From: Telopea speciosissima
Taxonomy: Eukaryota > Streptophyta > Magnoliopsida > Proteales > Proteaceae
NCBI RefSeq assembly: GCF_018873765.1
Contig: NC_057926.1
Span: 55,317,378 to 55,381,377 of the forward strand
Length of the DNA stretch: 64,000 nucleotides
Direction of reading: 5' to 3'
This document shows positions 13,403 through 25,114 of this stretch, in pieces. The notes under the pieces are model-generated. The model had not been told where the DNA came from, searched no databases, and was given only the letters and a program-made list of their open reading frames with translations. A program made the position numbers and the translations under genes. Every line of letters starts with the position of its first letter. Position 1 is the stretch's first letter.

Positions 13403-13413
13403 CTTTATAAATA
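13403..13413 (-). promoter_or_regulatory. TATA box and CT-rich leader of the small basic protein gene
   Basis: On the minus strand TATTTATAAAG stands about 30 bases before a CTCTCTCTCTCTC tract (13366-13378), a common arrangement of plant TATA box and pyrimidine-rich transcript start. This would give a 5' UTR of roughly 215 nt. Confidence 0.5.
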
Positions 13414-14553
13414 GAAATGGGAGTGGAATACGGAATCCTGTCTTTAACTCTTCTTTGGTTAGAGTTCCGGTGGGCCACTGATGCTCTCTCCGTGCCTTAA
13501 CTTTCCCATCCATCTACGGCCTTTAATTACACTTGGCATTCATTATTGGCTCTTTCGAAATTTAGTGACTAGGGTAAATTATATTTGAGGTAATTTTCTT
13601 TTACGTTGGGTTAGGGTAACTCAGGTTTCAAATAATAGTATGTTTGGGCCTTTGGGGTGTCTCTTGTTATTTGTTAAGATATGATTTTAATATAAAAAGG
13701 GAGAAAAAGATAGGTTAATTGAACCTTAACCACGGCCAAATGGTTGGGGTTGGAGGATTTGTGGCATAGACACGTTAAGACATGTTTTTAATCATAATCC
13801 ATTTACACTTAAACATGCATTTAATCCAATTAAAGTCTAATTAAAATCAGAGTCTGATCAATAAAATGAAAAACGTACCATGCCTATCCAATGTAAATCC
13901 AATTAGATAAACGATCGGGCACGATGCAGGGCTTCAAAATCGTTAAGCTTGATTAGGCCTCCAGCTCGGCCTAACCCAACTGAGATTGACCTACCCGATC
14001 AATTGATACCCCTAGTCCCATCAAATTGATAGGACTTTACGAAGGAGTGGGGTGGGAGAAACTGTCAACCACATAAGCCCCACAAGAAATTCTGACCAAT
14101 ATGTAATTATTTACTCAAAATTCCAACCCAAAATGCCATACTTTTGGGAAATTTGTAATTTCCCACCCCATTTGGCCCTAAGGAGAAGGCCCAGGCTAGT
14201 TTAGAGACACGTACCTTTTAATGATAATTTATTTTAGCTTCTGTTAAAGTTCTAGATAATAGTGTGTAAATTTTATTAAAACAAGAGATTTATTTAAAGT
14301 TTTACATAACTGGATTAATGGATTAGGCAGATTCGAATTCGGGCCTAACTTGGCTTGGTTCTAATAAGCTTTAGGCGTACGTACGTAGAAATTTAAATAA
14401 TGGATAGTTGAAAATTTAGATTCGATTAGAATTAGACTTCTCATCCACAGGTGCATCTAACATTGTGATTTAGAGACATTAGAGGGCAATTAAGCTACAT
14501 TGTATTGTCTTGTGTAGCCCCATCTCTTATTTTCTGTACTGTCCCCACTCCCT
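13414..14553. other. Intergenic, no gene recognised
   Basis: AT-rich spacer between the small basic protein promoter and the 3' end of receptor kinase A. I see nothing that supports a gene. Confidence 0.5.
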
Positions 14554-14588
14554 CCCAAGCCCAAGCCCAAGCCCAAGCCCAAGCCCAA
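14554..14588. repeat. (CCCAAG)n hexanucleotide microsatellite
   Basis: Nearly six perfect units of CCCAAG, just downstream of the stop codon of receptor kinase A, probably in or next to its 3' UTR. Confidence 0.9.
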
Positions 14589-14644
14589 TAAGAAACAAAA
14601 AAAATCTATATATGAAGTGGTACAATGACAAGAAGGAAATTTAC

Positions 14645-17358
14645 TTAACCACTAGTACTTGGCATAGTTAACGGGCTAATTAATTTCTGAGTCCCCAAAT
14701 CCGGTGAAGCTGGTGGTAGTGCTGGTATATTCATATTCTTGGCCGGCAGATGTTCATCATTATAACTTGGTAGATTAATGTCCTCACCCCCAATTCCCAT
14801 TAAAATTTCCAATACCTTGTCCATGGAAGGTCTCAATTCCTTCTCATGTTGGAGACAACGAAATGCTAACTCTGCGACCAATGTAACAATCTTCCTTCTT
14901 GTGGAATCCGATTCAAACCCCACAAGGCATGGATCAACCAATTCTTGCAAAGCTCCATTTTGGATCTTGTTCATTGCCATGTTTGCCAAATTAATTTCAT
15001 CTCGATGTCTAGTGATATCTACAGCGGGCTTAGATGAAATGAGCTCAATCAAGACCACACCAAAGCTATAAACATCACTCTTGTCTGTAAGCTGATAGCA
15101 TTGGTGATACTCGGGGTCAACGTAACCGGGAGTCCCTTGAGGAGCAGTGGAGACATGGGAGGCATCATTAGGGAACATACGGCATAGCCCGAAATCTGCA
15201 ACTTTCACTTGGAAATGGTTGTCAAGGAGGATATTGCTGGTTTTGACATCACGGTGTATGATATCAGAAGTGTGGAGGTAGGAGAGTGCAGTTGCAGTTT
15301 GTAGAGCAATGCTCATGCGGACAGGCCATGGGAGTGATCCAACCTTCCTTGTATCACCATGGAGATGATCAGCAACAGTGCCATTGGGAATGAATTCATA
15401 AACAAGGAGGAGTTCGTGGCTGTGGTATGAAGTGCACCCATAAAGAGTAACAAGGTTTTGATGGCGCAAACGAGTGAGGATCTCGATTTCATTCATGAAC
15501 CTCTCAACATGCTTGGAGTTGTAACGGTAAAGCCGCTTGATTGCAACAACTCGTCCATCTCGGAGTTTACCTGGTTAGTTAATTGTAAATTAATTAAGGG
15601 CAATCCTCAATATTCAATCAAATGGCACAACATACCTAATTAACAATCTCTCAACAATAAATTAAATTTCACATAAATTTCAGTAGGGAGAAAGAAATTA
15701 AGGATAGGCGCTTTGGAAATTAATAAAAATGGGACGAGATTTCTTTGTTTATTACTTACTATACGTACGTACGTACGTACGTACCATGGTATACAGTACC
15801 AGAGGCACCATCTCCGAGTTCATTAACAGAACTGAAATGATTGGTGGCTTCTTCGAGCTCAGCACAGGAGAAGATGGGGACTCCATAGTGGGAGCTGCCC
15901 TTTTCAAGGTCTGTCTTCAAGGAGAATCTGTGGGATACTGATCCATGGTTATATTGATCCGTCCGGTATTTGTAGACTATGAAGAATAAAAAGGTTGTCA
16001 AAAGGATTCCTGCCGCAACTCCTGCGGGAATACCTGATCGAGAATGGATCGGAAGAGGAAAATACTTAGTTAGAGAAATTTAACTTGTCTAGCTAGTTTC
16101 AATTGTAACATGCATGCATAATAATGGAGAATCCTCCTAAATTTACCTATTCCAATAATCTTGGTTTCGGTCTTGTTACCTGCATCACTCAACATAAATT
16201 ACATCGATCTTTTAGTTTAGACATTAATTATATATGAGTAGAAGAAGAAAAACTAATTTATATGACATAAACATATCATAAATTAACCACCCCCCTCAGC
16301 TCCCACATGTCTACCCATCAACACAAACCGAAGTTATATATATATATTATTGATCATCGATCAGGGCAATAAAGGGATCAAAGAATGAAGAAGAAGAAGA
16401 AGAAGAAGAAGAAATTAAAAGGGTTCAAATAATATAATGTAAGAGTAGTACGTTTTCATTTACCTGTATCTGGATTCCATGTTTTTGGATTGGAACAAAA
16501 CACAGTTTCATCGTCATAGCGGACACAGAAGGTTCCATTCTTTTCACAGTGATGACATATTTGGGGAAGGATCCAGCGAAGACGAAACCCACCAATGAAT
16601 AATTGGGAGATAGGATCAATCGGGCCATATTGGAATGTGGAAGGTAGCGGATCTACGGGAAGATGAACCAGTTTGCAGTCATAGGAAGAAGAAGAAGAAG
16701 AAGAAGAAGAAGAAGAGGTATTTTGATAATCGAGAATAGTGGCGGGTGGAGGAGCTGGCACCAGCTGCAGTGCCTCCACTTTGCAATCATTTATTAATCC
16801 TTCTTGATGATGATGATCATGGAGCTTATTAATGCATACTCTTAGTGTAAGATTGGGGCTTATGACTTGAGTTAAAAGATGATGGAAAATGGGTGGAATA
16901 GTTGTAAAATTGTTGAAGAGGAAGTGGCATTTGTCGTTGTCGGTGAGCAAATCTTGGGTGAATTTCCTGTAACGAGTTAAAACGGTGTTGTTGGTGTAGT
17001 CAACTTTATGAACCTCAAACATATTACTTACATCATTATCCGCCCCGGCATGGATCACTGGAGTGGAAACATTTAAACAATGAAGGCGTTCTAATCCACA
17101 TCCCCAGTTGTCGTTGAAGAAGGGATAACTGATGTTTAACTCTCCGCAGAATTGGTTCTGACCACAATAATACGAGGACTGATGATCTGCTCTAGCTGGG
17201 ATAAGATAAACAAGAGAAAGCTGCAATTTTACAAGCAACAACAGGGGAAAGGCAACATTAACAAACAAGGCATTGAAGGGGAAAAAGATAGCACCACCAC
17301 CCATCCTTTGCACAACTATAACAACTCCCAATACACCAATTGTAAAGCTACAATCCAT
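14645..17358 (-). CDS. LRK10L: LRK10L-type receptor-like kinase A
   Basis: Exons in order on the minus strand: 17304 (or 17358)-16464, 16179-16147, 16033-15785 and 15570-14645, all joining in phase 1. From the ATG at 17304 the product is 682 residues; I prefer this start because MGGGAIFFPFNALF aligns with the start of gene B, while the ATG at 17358 adds 18 residues. It has a signal peptide, a GUB_WAK_bind-like domain (YCGQNQFCGELNISYPF), a WAK_assoc-like Cys cluster (CHHCEKNGTFC), and a transmembrane helix at about residues 296-312. The kinase has VAIK Lys at about 386, HRD Asp at about 482 and DFG Asp at about 500. It is an RD kinase. The glycine loop reads GDGASG, lacking the usual Phe. The family acts at the plasma membrane; its ligand is unknown. 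Confidence 0.92.
15762..15784. repeat. (ACGT)n microsatellite forming a splice donor
   Basis: The donor of exon 3 of gene A reads CATG|GTACGTACGTAC on the minus strand, so the intron begins inside a tetranucleotide repeat of about six units with several overlapping GT dinucleotides. In gene B the same donor reads CATG|GTACGTTAG, without expansion. Confidence 0.85.
16684..16717 (-). repeat. Coding microsatellite giving a poly-Ser tract in receptor kinase A
   Basis: GAA repeats on the plus strand encode 12 consecutive Ser in the hinge between the two ectodomain modules. Gene B has only QSSPPYDC at this place. A second, non-coding GAA tract lies in intron 1 at about 16386-16412. Confidence 0.85.
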
Positions 17359-17568
17359 AAACGAGCTATCCTTTCCTCTTTAATAGGTAATAAAAAGAAA
17401 AAAATGGCAACTAAAGAAGATGGAAAGATTCATAAATAAATAAAAACAAGCTTTTGTATAGAAAGAAAAAAAGTCAAGTCTGTCCTCTTCCCCTTAAAAA
17501 AATCCCTTATGAGATTAGATCATGGGTTCCACAACCCGTCGGTTGACTAGGACAATAATTATTATTGA

Positions 17569-17736
17569 GAAGCAGTTTTCTGTACGAAGTGTGGTTTATG
17601 CTAGTACTCTCATGTGTCTATCTCTCACCTCCTTAAAATAAAAGGCAAAAATGTCTTTTCACATGAGGAGGAGAGAGATAATAGACACATGGGAGTGTTG
17701 GTGTAAGCCACACTCCCCTACAAAAAACTTTTTCCC
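17569..17736. mobile_element. Foldback element with 8-bp target duplication in the A promoter
   Basis: The arms are inverted copies of each other (left GTTTTCTGTACGAAGTGTGG, right CCACACTCCCCTACAAAAAAC; both contain the ATGTGTCTAT/ATAGACACAT pair). The direct repeat ATTATTGA flanks it at 17561-17568 and 17737-17744. It interrupts a promoter stretch that is otherwise shared with gene B (around 33265-33400), so it inserted after that duplication. An 8-bp duplication fits hAT-like or Mutator-like transposition. Confidence 0.78.
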
Positions 17737-17744
17737 ATTATTGA

Positions 17745-20417
17745 ATTTGTCTCCTATTTTGAAGTCAATTGATTAGTTCGGTTTGGTCATTGAATTGATC
17801 TGTTAATGGATCAATCTTAAACCAAAACTATTAAAGAAGTTTTGGTTTCGATTTGATAATTGAATTGATTTCAACTTGTTATTGGGCCAATTTTAAACCA
17901 AACTGTTACGGAAGTTTTTTATTTTGGTTTTGGTTCTTGTCCAATTTTTATCGATTTGTAATCAAACTACTTTTGCTTCGGTCCAATCCAGTTTTGGGTT
18001 TACATGTAAACATAAGGGAAATAATAGGAAAACTTGATTTTCTGTTCCTTTTAAAAAAAATTGCACGCACGCATTTAAGGAAAAAAAAAAAAACCCACTA
18101 CATGACAAAAAATATTCTTCAGCAAAATTTTGTCCAACTCAAATTGAGACGTCTCATCCTCATCTTAGAATGCACCTTATCAAATTTTAGTTTTGATTTG
18201 AAAAGATTTGACTCTTTGACCAGTCAATTGAAGACAAATCAAAGCCAAAGATCAAAGGAGACCCTTGACAAGATTAAAATAAGCAATCAAAGATGATATT
18301 TGAAAAGCAACGAAAGTGAAAACAACTAACAAATAAAAATGATGATACATCAAACAGTTGGGGTAATGAAGGAGGAGGAGGAGGAGATTAGGAGACCGAG
18401 GTCCTAACATGAGGCCAGATGTTTACTCGATTCTATTTTGGTTTTATGAATTATAAGATGGTAAACTATCACAAAGAGTTGTTATTTTTTCAAACATCAT
18501 AAAACATCTATTTTAAAAGAAGTTATCAATTGAGTTTTAGTTTTGAATCAATAAACCATTAATTCTAATTATTTTAGAGTTGATTAAACCTAATAAATCA
18601 TTAAACCAAATACACTCCGAATAAACACGAGTAAAAAATGAAATCATTAAACCGAATAAAATCAATTGTAAATAAAAAAAAAACGGTAAATTGATTACGG
18701 ACCATATAACAAAAATCCAGCAACAGACCAAAACAAACTGATAACAAGCTGTATAACCAGATCCGAGTACAAAATCGATTAATCGAAACCACTTAGTAAT
18801 CGATATTGATTTGGGAAATTGGAGCTGATTAATAATCAATGTGATTTCGGTTTATGTCAATTACAACATGAATCAATTAACACCCTTAGCCTTGTGCTTG
18901 CTTGGAACGTATAGCTTAATTATTGTACATGGGGAGTCGAGGAGAAACGGTAGTTTCTCATCGTGTTGGAAATAGGTGTCAAATTTAGAATTTTTAATCC
19001 AAGAATCATGCCTCCTTTATCGTTAAGAGTATTTCATTCTACCACATAGGACTTAAGGTTACCTGTTAATCTACAAGCATAGATTCTCTAAAGGAATACA
19101 ACACTACTTGAACAATTGATAAACCCCATGAAAGAGCAACTACTCATACAACCTTTGCAAGTGACCAATAGTTAATATCTCTCTCAATACTTTTTATTAG
19201 GTGTCAAAACCCTAACTCTCAAATCATAACAGCGGGAGAGAGAATGGGATGTGTGGGGAAGGAGAGAAAAAAGTGGCAAAGGAGTGAGAGAATAATATAT
19301 GCATAGGTTTTTTTTTTTTTTTTTTTTTTACTCATTTCTTCTACTACCTATTTATAGTTTGGGAAAAAGCTGGACACGCTGCTGGGGTGCCCAGCTTGTG
19401 TCACTCTCTCTCCCTCCTCTTTGTCATGCCCTCGAAAGCAGGCAGCGTGCCCAACCCTCTCCCTTATAGTTTTTAGAAAATTTTATCCTTTGTGTGAAGA
19501 CACTAAGTCATGAGATTCTATTGGATATACGGATATACCTATTAAGTTGTGTTGTTCTTAACAATTAAGGCTGTGTTTGTTTGTCAAGAAATTAATGATA
19601 ATAACAAAGAGAATAGAATAGAATGAAAAACAAGAAAAAAATATTCTTGGTCTTTTACTAGGTTAAAAATCGATCTTGAATTAGGATAGAAAAGAGAAGA
19701 AATAGATTAAAAGAATGAGGAAGTATACTTCAATTGGGGAACGTGGCTCTCGCACACACACGGGAGCCAATGATCGCACACATGAAAGCATAAATAAAAG
19801 CATCATCTTCGCATTTTATGGGATGAGGCAGTCATTCCCCCATGTGTCTAAACACATACGCCCATGCTCCCTCACAGAAACCATTTTCCTTAAAACAAAA
19901 ACAAAAAGAACTAAACTGCAGTAGAGCACCATGTGACTCATCCTCGAGAATAAGCAATGCAAGGATCCAATCATAGTGGTTTGACTATTTAGTACTCTTT
20001 ACTAATTTCATTAAAAAAATTTCCTTTTAATTATAGTGATCCGACTCCGAACAACCACATCTCTACGCAACAGATTTGATCGAGAAACTATCCCCACAAT
20101 TCACTTAAATTATAGTGGTCCCAGGCTCCCAGCAACCACATCTCTACGCAACACCTTTGATCGAGAAACCATTATATCCCCCCCTTCCCTCCCCCCCACA
20201 CTTCATTATGGTGGCCTAGCAACCACATCTCCATGCATCCATGCAAAATAACATTTTTATCAAACCTCAACCGCGCCTGTAAAATAGGTCCACAAGCGGC
20301 CTAAACTCTGATCAAACCCATCTGGACCTAGGGACATGAATCGAAACCCAATTTCAAAGCTAGTCGATGAATATCTAAAGTCAATAATTTATAATAAAAC
20401 ATTGGGAAAGACAATAC
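17745..20417. other. Intergenic; decayed repeats, no gene recognised
   Basis: The first 250 bases, with TTGGTTT-rich sequence, resemble 33360-33500 upstream of gene B and belong to the shared A/B upstream block. A 23-base T tract lies at about 19309-19332, and about 20040-20240 holds a tandem pair of ACCACATCTCTACGCAAC segments. I see no supported gene. Confidence 0.5.
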
Positions 20418-20590
20418 TACCTGGTCGTGTGCGGTGCTTGGTTTCTGTACCTAGACACAAAATTGCATGAAATGACCGTCGCATTCATGGAATTTTTTCG
20501 CTTTTCCATGATGATGCAACGGTCCTTTTACAGGCCTTGTGTTTAGACATAAGAGCCGCATGCCGTACATGATCAAATAACATTCTTTTC
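20418..20590. repeat. Foldback element
   Basis: The left arm (GTGTGCGGTGCTTGG...GACACAAA...ATGACCGTCGCATTCATGG) pairs imperfectly with the right arm (CCATGATGATGCAACGGTCC...TTGTGTTTAGAC...GCCGTACATG). Its layout is like that of 9511-9683. Confidence 0.55.
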
Positions 20591-20959
20591 CCCTAAAATG
20601 TATATGTATGCAATCAAAGAACTCATAAAAGAAGAAGAATGAAATGAGAGCTTCAAGGATCAAGGGGAAAGCGCTTCTAAACTTCAAATAGAGTTCGGTG
20701 CAATTCAATTCATTAACCAACTGAGATCAAACGTCCATAACCCTTACATATTTAAAGAAAAGAAACACTTTATCCCTATTGATCCTATGGTTGAGGCGTA
20801 TTGCAAAATTAAGAAATAAATGTAATATGCAGTAGCAATACTACCAAAAAGCAAGGGAAATAGAGAGATATTAGACCTCTAAGCATCTAAATACGTTTAG
20901 GCAGGAAATATAAGCTTTCCAGTTGGTGGGGTGGGGTGGGGGGTGGGGGGTGGGGAGGG

Positions 20960-21135
20960 ATTCGACTCCTTTACTTTCGCCTAACTAGTACTATTGTGCG
21001 CCCCCACACTCAAGCGCGATGAAAAGTACCGCCTTACCCCCGCTCGGGCAAGGCGCTCATGCAAGGATAAGGCGATATATTCCACGTGTGAGGCGCACAT
21101 GACAATAGAGGCAGACGGAAATAGAGGAGTCGAAT
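20960..21135. repeat. Foldback element, GCCTTACC/GATAAGGC family, copy 1
   Basis: The arms begin ATTCGACTCCT and end AGGAGTCGAAT. The centre has ACCGCCTTACCCC, CGGGCAAGGCGCTC and GGATAAGGCG. The same architecture recurs at 38352-38538 and 45777-45968. Confidence 0.75.
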
Positions 21136-21350
21136 TGGTTGGGGGGGGGGGGGAAATTGTGATTTAAGAAAGAAATCTGCAAATGGGGCAAAGAAGACGC
21201 TAGTTGAAAACTTGGGCCAATTGACCAACCAGGTGAGACGGCCGATCAGTGCAAGAAAATTTCACTCAAGATAGCGTCGGGAAATATAGACATTGCATTT
21301 CTGACACTGTGAGAGAACATCTCAACGATGATTATCAAGGCCTAGTTCAA

Positions 21351-21590
21351 TCGTGGGGCAACAGAATAGAAAAAATATTAATTACCCCTAACCTATTTCT
21401 ACACCCAAACTTCCTAGATAGAGTCAAGAATTCGTGGGGCAATCGAATGGAAAAAATATTAATTACCCCTGACCTATTTCTACACCCAAACTTCATAGAG
21501 TCAAGAATTCGTAGGGCAACCGAATGAAAAAAATATTAATTACCCCTGACTTATTTCTACACCCAAACTTTCTAGATAAATTCAAGACTC
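21351..21590. repeat. Three tandem copies of an about 80-bp unit
   Basis: Units start at 21351, 21432 and 21509 with TCGTGGGGCAA or TCGTAGGGCAA, and each contains ATTAATTACCCCTRAC and TTTCTACACCCAAACTT. Spacing is 81 and 77 bp. No coding role is visible; the flanking sequence is unidentified repeat-like DNA. Confidence 0.85.
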
Positions 21591-22562
21591 TAAAGGATAG
21601 CCTTATTTAATCATTTTTTACCTATGCTCAAAGTTTCATCCAAATCTGCCACCATTGCAAAAATGACTGTTTTGCCTCTAGTACTTAAGTATCTGAACCA
21701 CTTGAATTGGACTGAAAATCTTTTGACAGTCTTAGCAGGCCATTAAGCTCACATGCAAAATTTTATTTAAATCCAATATTGTTTGGACTTCAATTGATGT
21801 GAAACATCATTTTTGCGGATTTCTCAAATTTTGTGACTCTTTTGGCAAAATTCGCCGTAACCGCTGTACAGATGAAAATTACTCGAAGAGAACTTCATGG
21901 TATTATGTGATGCGTCAAAATCAACTATATAGTTTGAAAGTTATTGGCACTTTAATTCGGTACCCTTAAATTAGAACCTCATAAAAAATTTAAAAAAAGA
22001 AACACACATTTTCGGGTCAACCTGAGCCAGCCTGACCCAAGTTGACCTAGCCAGGGCTAGGCCAAGGCCAAGCCCAGCCCCAGCTTTCCCATGCGCCCAC
22101 ACCCGTGCATGCAAGTGCGCCGCGGCCCCACTTGCTCCCATCCCATCACGCCACGCAGCCCACCTGCTCCCACACCCGTACGCATCATGCAGCCACCTGC
22201 TCTCATCTCGTCGTTGCACGCCGTGTGCGCCAAGCCTGCATCAACCCCTATCTTGAGCCTAGCCCTATGCCATAGGGGTAGGGCTGTAAATGGATAATCG
22301 AAAATCCAAATTCGATCCGCATCCATATCTGTTTAGGGGCATCCGTATTCGATTAGAGATATCCGGAAAAAAATTTGAATACTTCGATAAAAATCTGAAT
22401 CCTAATACTTAATTATAAAAAATTAAGTAAATAACGATCTTGAGGGTTTTTGAAGATTCAACAGGTTCTAAAATATGAGGAAAAGAGAATCATGATCTAA
22501 AACTATGGATTGAGAGTGAATTGTATCCACTAGGGGGAGGAAGGTTCGGGTTACACAAGGCA
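21591..22562. other. Intergenic; unidentified GC-rich and repeat-like sequence
   Basis: Around 22015-22260 is a GC-rich block of alternating Pro/His/Ala-like codons that is open in several frames on both strands without a motif. About 22275-22400 holds one arm of the TGTAAAYGGAT element described next. Confidence 0.4.
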
Positions 22563-22712
22563 GAGGTGTAAACGGATGGTCAAAAATCCGAATTCGATCC
22601 GCATCCGAATCCATCCGAATCTGTTTAGAGGTATCCGTATTCGATCAGGAAATATCCGAATCCGATTACATCCGATCCGTATCCGAGCCGAATCCGATCC
22701 GTTTACAGGCCT
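22563..22712. repeat. MITE-like element with TGTAAACGGAT ends
   Basis: The left end AGGTGTAAACGGATGG and the right end GATCCGTTTACAGGCC are inverted, and between them are repeated ATCCGAATCCG motifs. A related, partial copy starts at about 22275 (GGGCTGTAAATGGAT). Confidence 0.6.
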
Positions 22713-23524
22713 ACATAGGGGCCATTCAGACATTTGTTAAACAAGCCAAGGCTATAAATAATAGCCCCTCCCATTTGAAGGTTTGAAAAGGTCCAACAAA
22801 TCTTGCGTGAAGCCCTTAATGGACCTTTATCTCCTGAGGTTTGCTGATCGGTATGGTTGTGCGGTTTCTCTCATAAGGGGTGCTGAAATGACCATTCCAC
22901 CCCTTGACCGAACACACTGCCCGGGTGGGATCCACCCCCTTTTATTAGAGACACTAGGGAACCGTACCGAGCAGGGGAACCGTAGGTGATAAAAATCAGC
23001 CGTTCACCCCCTCTTTAAAATGCACCGTCTCTCACATTCATACCCACGTCCCAATTACTTTTTAAATTCCTAAAATACCCTTGGTTTACAAACTTGGCCA
23101 TTTGGAGCACCTTCATTCAAGGAGGCCTTCGATTGGTCCCGACAGCAGCTATGGAAATCCAAGGGTGCATACACACTGAGTTAAGACCCTCCCACGCTCC
23201 AAGGGTAATTTAAAATTTTTTTGAGTCTTTTTCTATTTATTTTTATATTTATTGTGAAAAATATGCTTAATTAGAGGTTTTCACACAAATTGATACGAGT
23301 CTGGAACCATATTTAGCATGTTTTTGCACTATTCCCATGTGTTTGGAATTTGGATGCATGTCTATGCCTTGCCATGTGTAAACCTCTCTTTTATTTTTAA
23401 AGGGTATTTTAGTCATTTGATTATTTTCAGGCCAAAACTTGCCTTCAAATCTCATAACACTGCAAGTTTAGCCGTTTAGGTGCATCAAATTATTTTAAAA
23501 TGTCTAAAATCATGTGGCGTGTAA
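22713..23524. other. Intergenic, no gene recognised
   Basis: About 22830-22990 resembles one arm of the foldback at 36508-36679 (TCTCTCATAAGGGG, GAAATGACCATTCCACCCC). The remainder is AT-rich with nothing I can name. Confidence 0.45.
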
Positions 23525-24299
23525 TTGTTTCTAGGGAAAATTTCACGGACACCCTTTATAAGTTTATCGTATATCATGGACACCTCAAAAACTATCAAAC
23601 TATCAATCTTTCCATTGTCATTAAGCATAGTTAGCATCCAAAGTTGAAATGTTCATTTTAACCTCATTAGTTATTTAAATAATAACCTCTCATTCCATCT
23701 TTTTCCCTATTTTTACTGTTGGAGCATCTGCTTCCCTGTTTGTACCTTTGGAGAATTGCTGCAAAACCATTCCTAGGCCCATCACCTGCACCAACTCCAG
23801 CTCCAGCGACAATCAAGTGTGGTCAAGGGCATATTCATAATTTTAGTTAACAATGTCATCTTCAACCCACAATCAAAACAGAAATTCAGCGGTGAACCTT
23901 ATCAAAAGAATGAATCTTAACTCACTCTAACAGTATTAATATGGTTTGGGACTTCAGAGGCAGAACTACCTTAGCCTTTTAACAAGGTCCAGGACATAAA
24001 CTATTTTTTAAGCAAGGTTTAGATGGTACAAAGGCCAATTGCAGAAGAAGAAGAAGAAAAAAAAAAAACCCAGAAAAGAAAGCAAGCTACATAATCTGCA
24101 TATGAATTGATTTAATAATAGACAAACAAAGACAGATTTCAAGAGAGCTAAACAAAAAAAAAAGCCAAATATGAAACTTGGGAACAAACCGATCAGTTAC
24201 AAAGACCTGAAATTGCTGAAAGTCGTTAGGAAAACCGAATATCGCTAGTGAGAATGGAAAAAAACGCAAGGAAGAAGAAGGGAATAATGGAGAAGGGGT

Positions 24300-25114
24300 T
24301 GTTGCATCAAGAAATCGTTCGACGGTCCTTTCGAGTGCCGTAACCTGCAAAAGGACAAAAGGTGACAATGGAGAACCGGTGTGGTTCCGGCCTAGGACTC
24401 TCCGATGCCAAAGTTAGATCTCCTAAGCAAACAGATGAATGAATAGCATTCAAGATGATTTTATGGGGTAGAGTACCTTCCCTTTTATAGTGGAGTGTGG
24501 CGGTGTGGAGAGTCCCGGTTGATGGTGAGTAATCTTCGTAGTTGATAGAGTCCCTGAGTAGCAAGGCTCATCCTTGATTGGTTGTCTTCCCAAGAGACGT
24601 AGGGTCATGATAGATTTGATAGTTGTCTTCTCGTGAGACGTAGTGTCATGATAGACTTGGTAGTTGTCTTCCCGTGAGACGTAGTGTCATGATAGACTTG
24701 GTATTTGTCTTTCCTGTAGTGTCATGATAGACTTGGTATCCTTGATGGATAGACCCATCTACGTGGTAGATGAGGTTCCTGGTGTATGAGTCCGTCCAAA
24801 CTACGTGATTGGTAGGCGGTGGCTTAGAGTCCTAGAGACAGTGCGTGTCTTGTAGATGGTGACAGTGGTACTCTGATCTACGTCGGCCCGGTACCCGTGC
24901 CTCAATCCATGCGTGCACATAAGGGTTCGTGCTCAAGGGAGTTGTCGCCCAAGGGGGTTAGCGCCCAAGGGTTGCCGCACCCAAGGAGGTTCGCGTCTGT
25001 GGGTGTCGGTGGTCGGCGCCTGCGCTTGGTCTTCTCTTGGCCCCGATATGGTCCTCCTCCTTGGACCAGGCACGTGGTAGCCTCTAATTGGTTGGTGTGA
25101 TTTTGGGTTTATCA
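24300..25114 (-). repeat. 3' LTR of the nested element
   Basis: 815 bp, TGTTGCATCAAG to GGGTTTATCA as written on the plus strand. It contains the core promoter box TATAAAAGG on the minus strand near 24480-24490, and about four 40-bp tandem units (GAGACGTAGTGTCATGATAG) at about 24579-24742. Confidence 0.88.
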
